DNA of 64,000 nt. Origin: Mesostigma viride. Taxonomy: Eukaryota > Streptophyta > Mesostigmatophyceae > Mesostigmatales > Mesostigmataceae. Positions 1-11,188 of the stretch are shown here, in pieces; position 1 is the first letter of the stretch; each line of letters starts with the position of its first letter. The stretch covers positions 7,075,210 through 7,139,209 of the forward strand of contig RPFO01000065.1 in NCBI GenBank assembly GCA_009746045.1, given 5' to 3'. A program made the position numbers and the translations under genes. The notes beneath the pieces were generated by a model. That model ran no database searches, was not told the origin of the DNA, and saw only the letters and a program-made list of their open reading frames with translations.

Positions 1-462
1 GACCACAATAATGAACAGGTAGGGCGACAGCACGCAGCCCTGCCACACACCCTTCTGTAAAGGGCATGGGGGCGTGGTCCCGTAAGAAGTGCGCACCGAA
101 GTGGTGGACCCTTCATACAGGTTGCGGATGACAGCAATCGGGGGGCGGGGGATCCAGAACAACTCGAGGATGTCCCAAAGCGCAGGCCAGAAAACCGAAT
201 CGAAGGCTTTGATGAAGTCCACCAGCACAAGGTGCAAAGGGGACTCACCAGGCTGAAGGCGTTGCAGTTCCTCCACCAGTCGGCGAGTAGCGAAGAGCGC
301 CTGTACTGTGTTGCGACCTGAACGGAAGCCGTGCTGAGTCTCGCTGAGGTGACCGTCCAGGGCCGTGCGCAGGCGGTTCAGGATGAGCCGCATAATAAGA
401 AGCTTGACGGGGGCACTTTGAATGCACACCCCTCTGTAGTTGCAGGCGACCCCTTGTTCTTG
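1..462 (-). pseudogene. LINE reverse transcriptase fragment (family A), cut by the window edge
   Basis: Read on the minus strand, this stretch gives a non-LTR reverse transcriptase palm in order: NYRGVCIQSAPVKLL (fingers), LSETQHGFRSGRNTVQALF, LVDFIKAFDSVFWPALWDIL (the first catalytic Asp block) and GVWQGCVLSPYLFIIVV at the window edge. The order and spacing match LINE reverse transcriptases. The YADD block would lie left of base 1. The reading frame is open through the palm but degenerates near 460. A second relic of the same family, with an almost identical GVWQGCVLSPYLFIIVVDH block, lies at 20740-21860. It is a 5'-truncated dead copy as far as can be seen. Activity cannot be judged because the element continues outside the window. 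Confidence 0.8.
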
Positions 463-866
463 TACAGCATCGTGCGAAAACTGTGTTGCCAGGCCGCTGG
501 ATGTGGTTGCGACGACAGCAGAAGGCGGTTGCAGATGGCTATACAAGGGGCGCTAGGGCATGGCTTCTCGACAGAGAGCATCTCTCTGCATGGCATAGCA
601 TGGCTAAATTCTTAATGCAACATCCATTGGTTGGGAGAATGGGAGTAATAATACGTAACACATATCCGTGAGCTGGACGACGACCTGACCCTGGCGCAGC
701 AACAACGGCGACGGGAGCTATGGCAGACCTACCTCGATCCAGCTCTGGCAGAACGCAGGGGGGAAGGTATAGTGGAGGGGGCGGTCATCCACGTCGACCA
801 CAATTGCCCTGGCACGCGCCCCCTGCCCCCCCAGCGACCCCAGCTTAATTAGGGAATACTATAGCA
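463..866. other. No gene recognised between two LINE relics
   Basis: Only short frames without recognisable protein similarity are visible. This may be the decayed 5' part of the family A LINE on the left or flanking DNA of the next relic. Confidence 0.4.
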
Positions 867-1271
867 GTGTGTGCACGCCGGCGACCTGGTTCTGTACGAT
901 GCGGGGGGGGGCGTGTTCTTGAGCTGAGCGCGGGTGCGGCCGTGCCCGCCATCTTGCACGATGTGCTCGAGCTTGTGGGCATCCCCCATCTTTGGCACCC
1001 TGCTGGTCCGCGCCGCCGTCTTCTCTCCGCCGATGAGATCGCACGACTGCCGAGCTGGGAGCTGGGGTGGGACGCGGCGCCCGCCCACTCCGGGCCGGCC
1101 CACGGCTTGGTGGATGTCACTGCCAGCGGCCCCTCCTGCCCCATCTGCTTGGACCTGCATCGCCCGGGTGACGGTCTCTGCCGCCTCCCTGCTTGCGGCA
1201 ACGTCTTCCATCAAGCTTGCATCGCCACGAGCCTGCACGCGACATCCGCCACCTGCAGCCCCCCGGCTTAA
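867..1271 (+). pseudogene. RING-like zinc-finger block upstream of the family B RT
   Basis: The open frame holds SCPICLDLHRPGDGLC, then LPACGNVFHQACI, matching the first half of a RING-H2 finger (C-x2-C, spacer, C, H, C). The last Cys pair is not clear, because only a single further Cys follows before the stop. RING fingers mostly act as ubiquitin-ligase adaptors. Here the block sits 5' of a LINE RT in the same orientation, so it may be part of ORF1 of the element or a captured host exon. The frame closes at 1271, and a different frame continues the C2H2-like block downstream. Confidence 0.45.
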
Positions 1272-1769
1272 TTGCCGGGCCGCGGTCCTTTCCCGGCCCC
1301 TTGCCTCCTGGCGTTCTCCCGCTGGGGCCCTCGCCCGCGTGTCCGTGCGCCGCCAGCCCAACGCGCATGCCCCGCCGGACACCTGCCTCCCCTGTGCGTG
1401 GTCGTGGGTCGCGCGCCGGATCGGCTGCCTCCTCCGGCGCCCCCCTCCCGGCCGTAGGGACCGTCCCCGGGCCGGTCTTGTCCTCCGGGCTGCCGCGAGC
1501 CCTGCTGGCCGCCCGGCGGCCGGCCCCGCCCTGGGTTCCGCGGCGGCCGCGGCCCCTGCAGCTGTCGTTCCTCTGGCTGAGGGTGCTCCCGACCCCTCAC
1601 CCTCTTGGCCCGGGGCCGCCTGCCCGGGTGGGCGCACCCCCTCAGATGGCTTCCATCATTATTGCCAAGTCGATGGTCTCCTTGGTGCATGACCCGTGTG
1701 GCGCGCGCCTGCCCAACCGGAATTTGTCGCTCCGGGTTGTGCATAGTCGGGCTTCCCACCCCCACATCA

Positions 1770-1895
1770 CAGAGGAAGCCATGCGCGCCATGGACTGCTA
1801 CGGCTGCCCGGCAGCCCGCCATCGCCAGCGGATTTTTTCGATCCACGGGTGGTACCAACATGAGCGGCAGTGCCGCCGCCAAACCCCCCAGAACG
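1770..1895 (+). pseudogene. C2H2-like finger block of the LINE relic
   Basis: In the frame that is open from 1193 to 2389, the peptide CYGCPAARHRQRIFSIHGWY is followed by QHERQC. This recalls the C-x2-C ... GW-x-x-H-x3-C finger found upstream of the RT in many LINEs, where it is thought to bind nucleic acid. The first Cys pair is C-x2-C; the second half is H-x3-C. The surrounding sequence is Pro/Ala/Arg rich. Confidence 0.4.
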
Positions 1896-2379
1896 GCCTG
1901 CCCGGCGGCCCGGCGGCCGCATGCACCGGCCTCCCGGTCAGGGGCGGCCCCTCGGTCGGCTCCCGCCCCTCCTCCGGCCTAGCTGGCAGGGTACGAGCGA
2001 TCCGGGGGACCTCTCGGCATGCAGGCTGGGCATTCCTGGCCATGCTCCCTTTTGCCGCCTGTACGCGCAACCCTTGCTATGACGCTCCTGGACGTCCCTC
2101 ACCGTGCCCGGAGCTTGTTCACGCCGCTGCGCCTTGCTTTCCCTGGCCCGGATGCACAGTCACCCCCTCGCGACGAACTGGGCCACAAGCTATTCAGTCT
2201 CGTCACCCCCCGGCTCCTCTTAGCGCCGTTGGAGCGGCGCGTGCGTGGCGTACAGGGTGCGGTCATCGCTCGCTGCCGGCGGTTCCTCCTATAGGTGATT
2301 CATTGGGAAGGGCTGTACATGTGGGCGCTGCAGCCTCCGGCCTCCAACCGGGGGTCGGGGGCCGCCTCCTTTGCCCGGG

Positions 2380-3418
2380 TGGAAGCTGACATCATGCGGT
2401 TGGTGAAGGTCGGTGAATTGAGTGAGGCCATGCAAAAGCTCGAAATGACCGCGTTGGCTCCCTCCACTCCCCCGACCCTGCAGGCTTTGCGCGACCTTCA
2501 CCCCGATGAACCTGCCTTCGCGGTGCCCGCCCCGGCCGGCCACCGGCCCCCCGCCCCGGCGCCCCCGCCTATATTGTCCTGGACCTGGACATCTTCACGG
2601 CTGTGCTGAAGGATCTGCCGAACGCCTAATCCACCGGCCCCTCGGGCTGGCGCTACGAGCACCTCTCCATGATGGCAGGCCATGACGGGGCAACCGCACT
2701 CTTTGAGGCTGCCGCCGACTTGGCCGCGGGGTGCCTGGCCCCAGCGGCGCGCCCTTGGCTGGCTGGGGCACGCGCCTCATTGCCCTCCTGAAAGACGACG
2801 TCCCCGGCCCGCCTGCACTGGCCGCATTCGTCCCATTGCTTGCGGCGAGGTCCTACGCAAGCTGATGAGTAAGGTCATTTGTCCCCAAAAGGCCCCCGAG
2901 TTTCGCGCCTACTTGGCTACTTCTGCCCCAACCGGAGTGATGATACTGAGGAGTCCGTCGCGGCCCAGCTTGGCGTCACCACCAAAGGGGGCAGCAACAT
3001 CATCGTGCACACAGTTCAGGCCTACCTATAGAGACGCATCCGATCCATGTGGCGCTGAAGGTGGATTGCCAGTTTGTAACAATGCGTTCAATGCTGTCAC
3101 CAAGGCTAGCATCTTTGAGGCCGTCGGCGAGGCGTTCCCTGACCTTCTTGCGTGGACAGCAGCCTGCTACGGCGAACCCACTCAACTCTCCTTCCTCGAT
3201 CATGGAGGATGGGACGTTCGCCGACGTCGCTTCCCGCACAGGAACCCAGCAAGGTGACCCCCTCGGCCCCTTTTACCTGTCCGCCCCGCTGCACAAGGCT
3301 CTCCAAGGTGTCCACGCTGCTCACCCGGATGTCGTGCTCCTCGCCTATATGGATGATATCCATGCCCTTGGCCCGGCCGACGCTGTGCACTATAGGAACT
3401 CGGGGGTGGTAAAAAAGT
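2380..3418 (+). pseudogene. Reverse transcriptase of family B LINE, broken
   Basis: Blocks appear in order but in changing frames. RLVKVGELSEAMQKLEMTAL and TLQALRDLHP form the typical leader. Next come LKDLPNA, a stop, STGPSGWRYEHLSMM, then ACGEVLRKLMSKVI. KVDCQFVTMRSML is a decayed region where LKVDxxNAFN would be expected. Last are GTQQGDPLGPFYL and VLLAYMDDIHALGP, the last holding the two catalytic Asp residues. The GTQQGDPLGP type of RT is widespread in algal, oomycete and chytrid LINEs. At least one stop and two frame changes show that it is not functional. Confidence 0.75.
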
Positions 3419-3929
3419 GGTAAAAGTGCAGTAAACGTGGGTGGTAAAAGTGGTAAAAACAACATTTTACCACTGTGGCATTAGGGAAGGGGGGGTCTTT
3501 CCCCCCTGCCCGCTGTGCACACTCAGGGATTAAAAGCACTAAGGTGCTCCATGACTCCCCAACAGGAGCACGTGTTTAATGGGTTAATGAATTGATTGAT
3601 CCTCAGTATACTGTCACGCGCATCCTCAGTATATTGTCACGCGCATCTTCAGTATATTGTCACGCACATCCTTAGTATATTGTCACGCGCATCCTCAGTG
3701 TATCATCACGCGCATCCTTAGTATACGGCACAAGCCCCTGTATCAGTGTATCTACGGGTAATTCTTCATGTAGCCCCCATGGGAGCATTTGTCAATTATC
3801 GTCTCCAACTAACATCTCAAATAATTTTTCTTGACAAGTAAGTGGCTTGTGCCTCCTCAGCGACAAGAATCCTCAGCAAATACTCACCCACTATGTGATT
3901 ATTATATGATAACCAACGCGCCAGTCTCC
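3419..3929. other. Intergenic stretch with a 23-bp tandem repeat
   Basis: No coding frame is recognised. The part at 3480-3590 (G-run, then ATTAAAAGCACT and a CCAACAGGAGCA block) resembles 24225-24360 and so belongs to an interspersed repeat. The tandem array at 3598-3728 is listed separately. Confidence 0.5.
3598..3728. repeat. Minisatellite, about 5.5 copies of a 23-bp unit
   Basis: Units follow the pattern ATCCTCAGTATATTGTCACG plus CGC, with single-base variants such as CTTCAG, CACACATC and CAGTGTATCATC. The last copy ends at a GTATACGGCA variant. Confidence 0.9.
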
Positions 3930-6206
3930 TCACTCGCACGTGCATACGTCCGGCTTCCACCGCGGCTCAGTTGCCCGCGAGTAGAACACCGTCATCGAGT
4001 CACTCAGTAGCGCACACGGCGCGTTCTCTGCCGTCGTCGACAACTCCTCCGAGCAGCACCGCCCCATGACGTCCCCCTTGCCCGGGTCATCCGCCCGCAA
4101 CGCCATGCAGCAGCCGACAACCTCGGTGCCGAAAATGGGCTTCCCGCCGTCCTTGGCCGCGCGGCTGTGATACATCGGCAGCTCGAGACGGCCGACCTCG
4201 AGCCGCGAATGCCCCACGTACGCTTTGAGGACCATGTTGCCGTTAAAGGGACCCTGGGGCCACCAGGGGAATGCCACGAGGCCCCTCTGGAACGCGGCGT
4301 AGGAGGAATCGTAGAGGCCCGCGTACGCAAGCGCGGCGGCGCGTGAGGTTGCGAACGCGAATCGGTCGTTGAGGCCGTACCAGCTCTCGGCTGCGGGCAG
4401 GTAGAGGTCGACAGGGGCGGCCCCCTGTGACGCGTGGGAGGCCGCCACCTGTTCGAGGACGTCCTCGGGAAACGGGTGCCACCACATGGCCTCCGTGCGC
4501 TTTTTTTTTTTCAGGGGGACAGAGCAAGGGAGAGAAGGGGAAAGGCGGAGGGGGGCAGAGGGGGGGGGAGGGTTTAGTATTTGCGTGTGTGAATGTGTGT
4601 GTATGTGTGCGTGGTGTTTGGGGAATTTTTCGTGCATGTAAAAGGAGTGGGGGTGGGGGAGGGGTATGGCATTCATGCCCACAGCACGCACAGTGAATGT
4701 GGGACGGCGAGAAGGTGGTCGCAGGTTCCAGTGGAAGGGCTCTGGGGTGTGGTAAATCGGCAAGAAAATGCACACATGGGCGATTGCGCAGAGTTGGCGG
4801 GTAGGCGTGGGAGGAGAAGGCTGGGTTGGGATTTCCCTCCAACCAGTGGCGGTGGGGAGAGACAGATAATGATTTTTGTCAACCGGCACACAGGCACGCG
4901 TGTAGCCAACAGGAGTGCGTATTAGCAACAGGCGTGCATGTAACAATTCTGTGTACTTGCAGGGCTGACCACCGCCCCCCAACATGGCCACACAATCATA
5001 AGGGAATGTACCCGTATAGAAAGGATCCTTATCCCACCCGCTAATTACCCTACAAACATCATTTAGTACTGCTAATCATTTTAGTATTGTCCTTTCTTAG
5101 GCCATGCGGTAGACAGCACTATGTTGTGGCTAGGCAACTCCCTAGGCAGCACTTCATCGCATCCTTCCGGCCACTCCCACCACGTGCGACGTCCCCGAGC
5201 TGACACTGCAATCTACACAAGTTAGCTGTCAACTTCTGCTGCCCACGTCACGTGCTTTAAAAACCCCGACACCACATGGAGGTACCACACAGACAACGAG
5301 AGTTCATGTGAGCAAGCATAGTACTTTTACAATTTTCATCATGTGCTATACAAATGCCCCTTCCATCACTTGATTTCAAAAGGGGGTGGCCCTGCAAAGC
5401 GGTAGTGCATTGCAGATCCCAGGGGACAGCGTACCGCACCGCAGACAAAGGGCAGACAGGTTTGCACCTACCGAGAACACCACCCAATCGTACGGCCGGC
5501 CGCCCCGCGTGGTCCTCTCGTGGTTCTGGATCAGCTCCACGCATCCCTTCTTCTGCAGCCAGGGCTCCCAGAGACCAAACGGTCTTATACTGGTATCCGG
5601 GCCCCCTCCACACACAAACGCGGGAGGCTCATTCTTGCCACAAAAGCACCGGGCGTGGGGGAAGCGGTCCGGCAGCTTCTGTGGCTGCGGCTGCTTCGTA
5701 TCGACCACGACGGACATGACGCGGCCCAACCCTAGCCGCGACAACTCCCGGCTTAGATCATGCCCCGTGCGCCCCGCGAAGCTGAGGTCGCCCGTCGCGT
5801 GGACGAAGACGTCGCCGTGGAAGGGGTCTACGAGGTACCGGTGCATGTTGTGAGCGGTGTCATTCAAGGAGGCGATGGGCCCAATCAGACAGATGGCCAC
5901 CGAGGGCCCTGGCTGCCCTTTGCGGTTCAGCTGCCATCTCCGGGCCGCCGACTCGTCCGACCGTGTACTTGGAGGATCACTCGGCGGCCCTGCCCCGCTT
6001 GTCGTAGGGGGTTTTGACGCTAATGGCTCGTATCCATGTTCACTAAGAGTTGATTTCTCCTGGCCCTCGGCTTCTGCTAGACCTTGCCCGGTAACAAAGT
6101 CCAACCCACCATGTCCCTGTCTCAGGGCAAGGAAAACAATATGAGACACTGAAAATAATAGCAGTGAGGACACTACGCTCCCGACAAAAGCAGTCCTCAG
6201 ACGCAT
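3930..6206 (-). CDS. Membrane-anchored glycosyltransferase-like protein, two exons
   Basis: Exon 1 is 6206-5472 (245 codons) and exon 2 is 4499-3930 (189 codons plus stop), joined by a 972-base GT..AG intron, giving 434 residues. The donor is TCG|GTAGGT, and the acceptor is a long A-run ending in AG. The junction reads YDWVVFS-RTEAMWWHPFPE, which restores a continuous domain. Residues about 7-28 (FVGSVVSSLLLFSVSHIVFL) form a signal anchor, so this is a type II Golgi-like membrane protein. A Ser/Pro-rich stem follows, then VAICLIGPIASLNDTAHNMH, a fold start seen in plant and algal glycosyltransferase-like proteins (DUF7796-like by memory). Near the end, ESWYGLNDRFAFATSRAA is the conserved SxxGLNDRFAF-type block. 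Acceptor and donor sugars cannot be read from sequence. It is transcribed divergently from the ammonium-transporter gene, 1.4 kb away. Confidence 0.75.
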
Positions 6207-6793
6207 TTTTGGGACCTCTCAGTAAAGGCTATCCCCCAGGTCTGGTTTGTTGGCCGCGCAGATTTTACCCTTACATTCCTCCCTAATGCTACTCACAGAA
6301 TTCAGGGCAATGAACATAAAGATCCTCGGGTATTCCAAACGGCATATTGCAATTCAGCTATGCGGCAGACAGCCTCGAATTAAGTACGCAGGCAGCCAAT
6401 TACATTCAATCAAATACGCAAGAAGCCATTTTCATTCCACATGAGCCGTGAGCGGCATTAGGCACCCACCCATGTTCATGCCGAGGAAAACTGGGTGCGC
6501 TTTGGACTCTTGTGCGAGATGACAGCCATGAGCCAGGTGGCACCGTGGCATGGCAGCACCCAATTTCTTCTCAGCACTCGGGTAAACTGCCACACGTCTC
6601 GGTGTGAGTTACGCCAGAATTAGAAACAATAATATTCAATGGACAAGGCCCATTCATGCCCACAGCAGCTCCCACAGCCGGCTGCCACAGCTGGCAATAA
6701 TTACTGTTGTTGTTGTGTTGACTGTTGCCCACGCCACCTGGCAACACTGTTGTTGTTGTTGTTGTTGTTTGGCTTGTTGCCCACCTGGCAACA

Positions 6794-6830
<37 letters not shown>

Positions 6831-7634
6831 ATGTTCCAAACGCCGCACATGAGCAGCAGATCTCTACTGGCAACACTGTACAAACCAGATCTGCTCCTTT
6901 TAGAATTTAGTAGTAAATGGAGGTCAATCAGGTCATGATACAACAACAACATCAACAGCTTTAGAATGTCGCCATGTGCCCCCTCGCCCGAGCAATACAA
7001 GCGAGATACTTGAGGCAATATACCATCCAGCCCTCGGCCAATATAGAATCTCTGCTACCCATGTGCGGCGTGGGAATCAACAACAACAACAACTGGAGGA
7101 AAATTGAACTCGACAAATGTGTCCGTCCCAAGCTGGCCCTGGACAGTTGCTTTCGAGATTTCCAGCAGCCAGCAAGGCAATTAGTAGCCATAGCCGCACT
7201 CGAAAACCCAAGTCCTACCTAAGTGTTCGATGCACCTTCAGTAAAGGCAACTGCAGTCCACTGCCGCGACATGGCACACGACGCCACAATTCAGTTGCTA
7301 GCTCCTTACAGAACATGTAACTACAACTCTTAAGCATGGGTAGGCCGCGAGCTCGACTACTGGCGACATGAAGACTTGCGCACGCGCAGCTGACAATATT
7401 CGTGAAATTTCGAGAAAGTTTCCAAGCCATGCCCAATTGTGAAATGCCGCGGCAGAATTTCGGACGAGATGTAGCGCGCGAATTGTGTCACACATCCTAT
7501 CATTCGAGACCTCCACACTACCAAAATGGTTGCGATGTATGCTTCACAGAATTGAGACGTTCAACCCAGCTGCGAAAAACACCACAGTCAACCACGCCCG
7601 AATTGTATCGAGGATCTTATAATTAATTGCTAGT
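6207..7634. other. Divergent intergenic region with (TTG)n tracts
   Basis: This spacer separates the glycosyltransferase-like gene (minus) and the ammonium-transporter fusion (plus), so both promoters should lie here. It holds three (TTG)n tracts at 6706-6832, short CAACAA runs near 6941 and 7080, and related AATTACATTC/AAGCC phrases near 6390-6440. No clear TATA box or coding frame was identified. Confidence 0.5.
6706..6832. repeat. (TTG)n microsatellite in three blocks
   Basis: Three TTG runs are separated by a partly duplicated phrase (TTGCCCACxxxxTGGCAACA). The last run has about twelve units. The giant array at 26821-28243 has the same unit. Confidence 0.9.
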
Positions 7635-10600
7635 ATGGACCCACCAACCCCAGAACCCATTCTGGTTCGACTTCATCGCCTGAAGGAGGCTGTTGAAACA
7701 TCCAGGACGGGCAGCCTGACTAACTTCGACAATGTCAGTGCCTTTTGGGTTCTGTTCAATGCGGTGGTGGTCATCCTCATTCGGAAAACGGTACGTCCTC
7801 GATTAGCCTGCCCGGCAGCGCAATGCTGCGCTACTTCATCGCTGGAAAAAATTAGAGCATTCCGGTGTTTCCGCGTGCATTTCTCTTCCTTCCCTGTGTT
7901 GAGCCCGCTCGACGCGGCCCGGCTTGACACCACCCTGTACCTGCTATTTCACATAGAACCACGCTCGCATGACTATGTTTGACGTGGCACGAAACCGCTG
8001 TCCCACGCTGGACCCGCCCCTGCGCGCGCCCAGGGTTTCCTGTGCCTGGAAGTGGGCGGCGTGCAGGCCCGTAACGCCAAGAGCATCCTCATCAAGTACA
8101 TCCTCGACATTTCACTCGTCATCCTCGTGTGGATGCTCATCGGCTACCCCATCGCGTTCGGGGGCGGGGAGGAGGCGCGCGCGTTTGTGGGCGGGGGTGA
8201 CTGGCCGTTTGGGGGCATGCAGCACGACTCGTATGCGGCCTGGTTCTGGCACCTGGGGTTTGCCGCGATGGCGACATCGATCGTGAGCGGTGAGTGTGAT
8301 GTCAATCTAAGTGAGGTGTGCCATATGGCAGTAGATAATGCGCCGCAATGACGAACGTCAACCGTGGACAGTGGGCATCATAAAGCGCGGTGAGGCATGC
8401 CGGATGGCACTAGGTAGCTAGCCACGATGGCCATGTCCACCATGGGCTGTGAGAATTTGAGCTGGCACGGCGTGGCAGTGCCTTATTCGCCGCAATCGCC
8501 AGTATGAATCGTAATCAGGGAGCAGGTGGGTGCGGCAATGGCAGGCATATGGAGTGGTCAGAATCCAATGTTATAGGGCTGATGTATGATACTGGTGTAT
8601 CTATGAATGTTATACGTCGTTCCCATGTTATAGGACTGACACTTGGATGCTGCGCTCTTTTGGGATGGCAGGTGTCACATCCCAAGACCCCATGCCCATG
8701 CCGGGTGCCTGGTTGCATGGCGTCGCATGTCGAAGATGTCCCACCCAGGTTACAAATGGCCGCATCATGGGGGCCCTGCCCACGTTAACCTAGCAAAATA
8801 GATGTGTGGGATTTTTGCATTGTTCGTCATGACCAGCACCGATCATCACGTCATGAACATCACTTGTCCGCGAGGATCTGTGCCCCATTACCCAACCCAA
8901 CTCAAACCAAACCAAACCAAACCAAACCAAACCAAACCAAACCAAACCAAACCAAACCAAACCAAACCAACCCAACCCCACCCGACCCGACCCGACCCGA
9001 CCCGACCACAATCACGTCATTACCAACAACAAGCACCCGACAGCAAACGCCTCGCTTGACCCCATGAAGACAATCATACTCGTAATAACAAACAAATAGC
9101 AAATCAAATCATATCATCCTCATAATAATAACAAATAATCATGCTAATAATAACAAATAAGCATCCTCAAAATAAGCACAAAATCACACTCGTAATACTA
9201 ACAAACCATCATTCTTATACTCACACTCGCACCAAACAGGTAGCCTGGCGGAGCGTTGCACGCTGCGCGCCTACCTGCTCACCAGCGCGAGCGTCGTGGG
9301 CGTGATCTACCCGTGCGCGGCGCACTGGGTCTGGTCCCAGTCCGCCTGGCTCTCACGCGATGACTCGCTCGGCCTCCAAGGCAGCCACCCAAGTGACGAC
9401 GGCAGCACCAACCATGGGTCCGAGCTCGCGTTTCACGATTTCGGGGGCTCGGCCGTCGTCCACGTGTGCGCGGGGTCGGTGGCCTTGGTCGGCGCGGCCC
9501 TGCTCGGCCCACGATTGGCCCGCTTCCGACCCACGGGGGAACGCCGCCAGGGGGGCCGCCGGTGGCACATCCGGGGGCATAACCTTGTCACGTCTGCCCT
9601 CGGCCTCTTCCTGATCTGGCTCACCTGGTACGGCTTTAATGCTGGCACCGCGTGCTCTTCGGGGGTCGAGTCCCTCCTCCTCCCGCTCTATGACATCCAA
9701 CCCCCGCCCGCCCCCGCCCCCGCGAGCAATACCGGAAAAGGCATCGACGTCACACCGGCCAACCCGATGCACCAGCTGTACTTCTACGGGGTGAGCCACC
9801 CAGGGAAGTGCGCGGGCAGGTCGGGCGCGACGCGCGTCGTCATCAACACGTCAGTCGCGGCCTGCGCCGGCGGGATCGCGGTTCTGTTGGCGACAGCATT
9901 CCTCCAGTCCCTCCCCTGGCTCCGTCGTGGCCTCGCGGCGCGCCTCGCTCCCCCGTCGCTGAGGAGATTCCTGCGAGTGGGCGGCCTGGGGGGAGGGGGG
10001 GGGGCGGCCAGAGGACCCCGCAGCTGGACGACCGAGACTCGCTGCTGCATCCGTCACTTGGAAAGACAGGTGGCGGCAGCAAGCGCGCCGATTGGTTCAC
10101 GCTGGATCTGTTCCCGGTCCTGAACGGTGTCCTGGGGGGTCTCGTTGCGGTCAGCGCAGGGGTTGATCGCTACTCCCCTTGGTCCTCTGCGGTCGTGGGG
10201 GCCATCGGGGCGGTGGCGTACATGGCGATGAGCGCGCTGCTGCTGAAGTTGCGGGTGGACGACCCACTGGATGCGGTGGGGGTCCACCTGGGGGGGGGCG
10301 CGTGGGGCACGATCGCGGTGGGGCTGTTCCAGTCGGGCGTGATGGATGGCAACGTGCATCAGCTGGGGTACCAACTGGTAGGTGTCGTGGTCGCTATAGT
10401 ATAAAGTGTCTGTTGGGTAGTAAGTGGGTTGGGCGACGCTCATTGGTACGTATCTCTGTGGATGTTATGTCAGTACTCTGTGGCATGAATACATCCTTTC
10501 GTGCCTCCGTTGTGTTGCCAATCTGACTGCTGTGGTCTATCGTCCGCTCAATGTCACATCTCTAAATTGTGAAAGTTTGCCATTGTAGGGTGGGGATGCT

Positions 10601-11130
10601 CCTTCCTGTGCTCTCGCTGTGAAGATTTTTTACATTACACCAAGTTTTGGGTATTGGCATGGACCCGTATCGGCTATAAGATGGTGACACCCATCAGCTG
10701 GGGGTGCCAGGTGGCAGCTCTCTCTGTGGAGTCTTCATTGTACCTGTATGGGCGTGTACTAGTACACAGCTACCATAGCCATACCTAGTAGCTATAGGAC
10801 AGTGACACCCACTGGCTTGGGTACCACGTGGTAGGATATCCCGTCTGTCTCTTCACTTTCTCAATGTGCGTGTGTGAGCAAAAGAGGAAAAAGCAAGATA
10901 GCAGTATTGATAAAATCAAGCATACTCCAAGTGAAACTAGCTCTGCCCACCAGTTACACCTGCCAGCTAACAGGAACAACCCCTTGAAAACTGCCTGCCA
11001 CTGCCACTGCCGGCCACCCCAACCCCCCACCCCCACCCAAACATTTCCCCCCCACAAGACCCATCTCTTCACACCACCAACACCAACACCACCAACAACA
11101 ACAACAACAAGAACACGCACGCACACACAA

Positions 11131-11188
<58 letters not shown>

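Larger units (their letters stand above)
867..3418 (+). mobile_element. Degenerate LINE (family B) with finger relics and a YMDD reverse transcriptase
   Basis: Three blocks in one orientation suggest one old LINE. A RING-like block lies at 867-1271, a C2H2-like block near 1780-1890, and a reverse transcriptase at 2380-3418. The frame changes several times and at least one stop (TAA near 2628) interrupts the RT, so it is dead. The RT ends abruptly just after the YMDD motif, and the rest of the 3' half is missing here. A separate fragment at 24450-24806 looks like the C-terminal part of the same type of element. No poly-A tail or target duplication was identified, so the outer limits are approximate. 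Confidence 0.65.

Noticed and set aside
3930-4991. A single 353-codon gene on the minus strand
   Set aside because: Its first 165 codons are intron sequence. The real exon starts at 4499 and joins the exon at 5472-6206.
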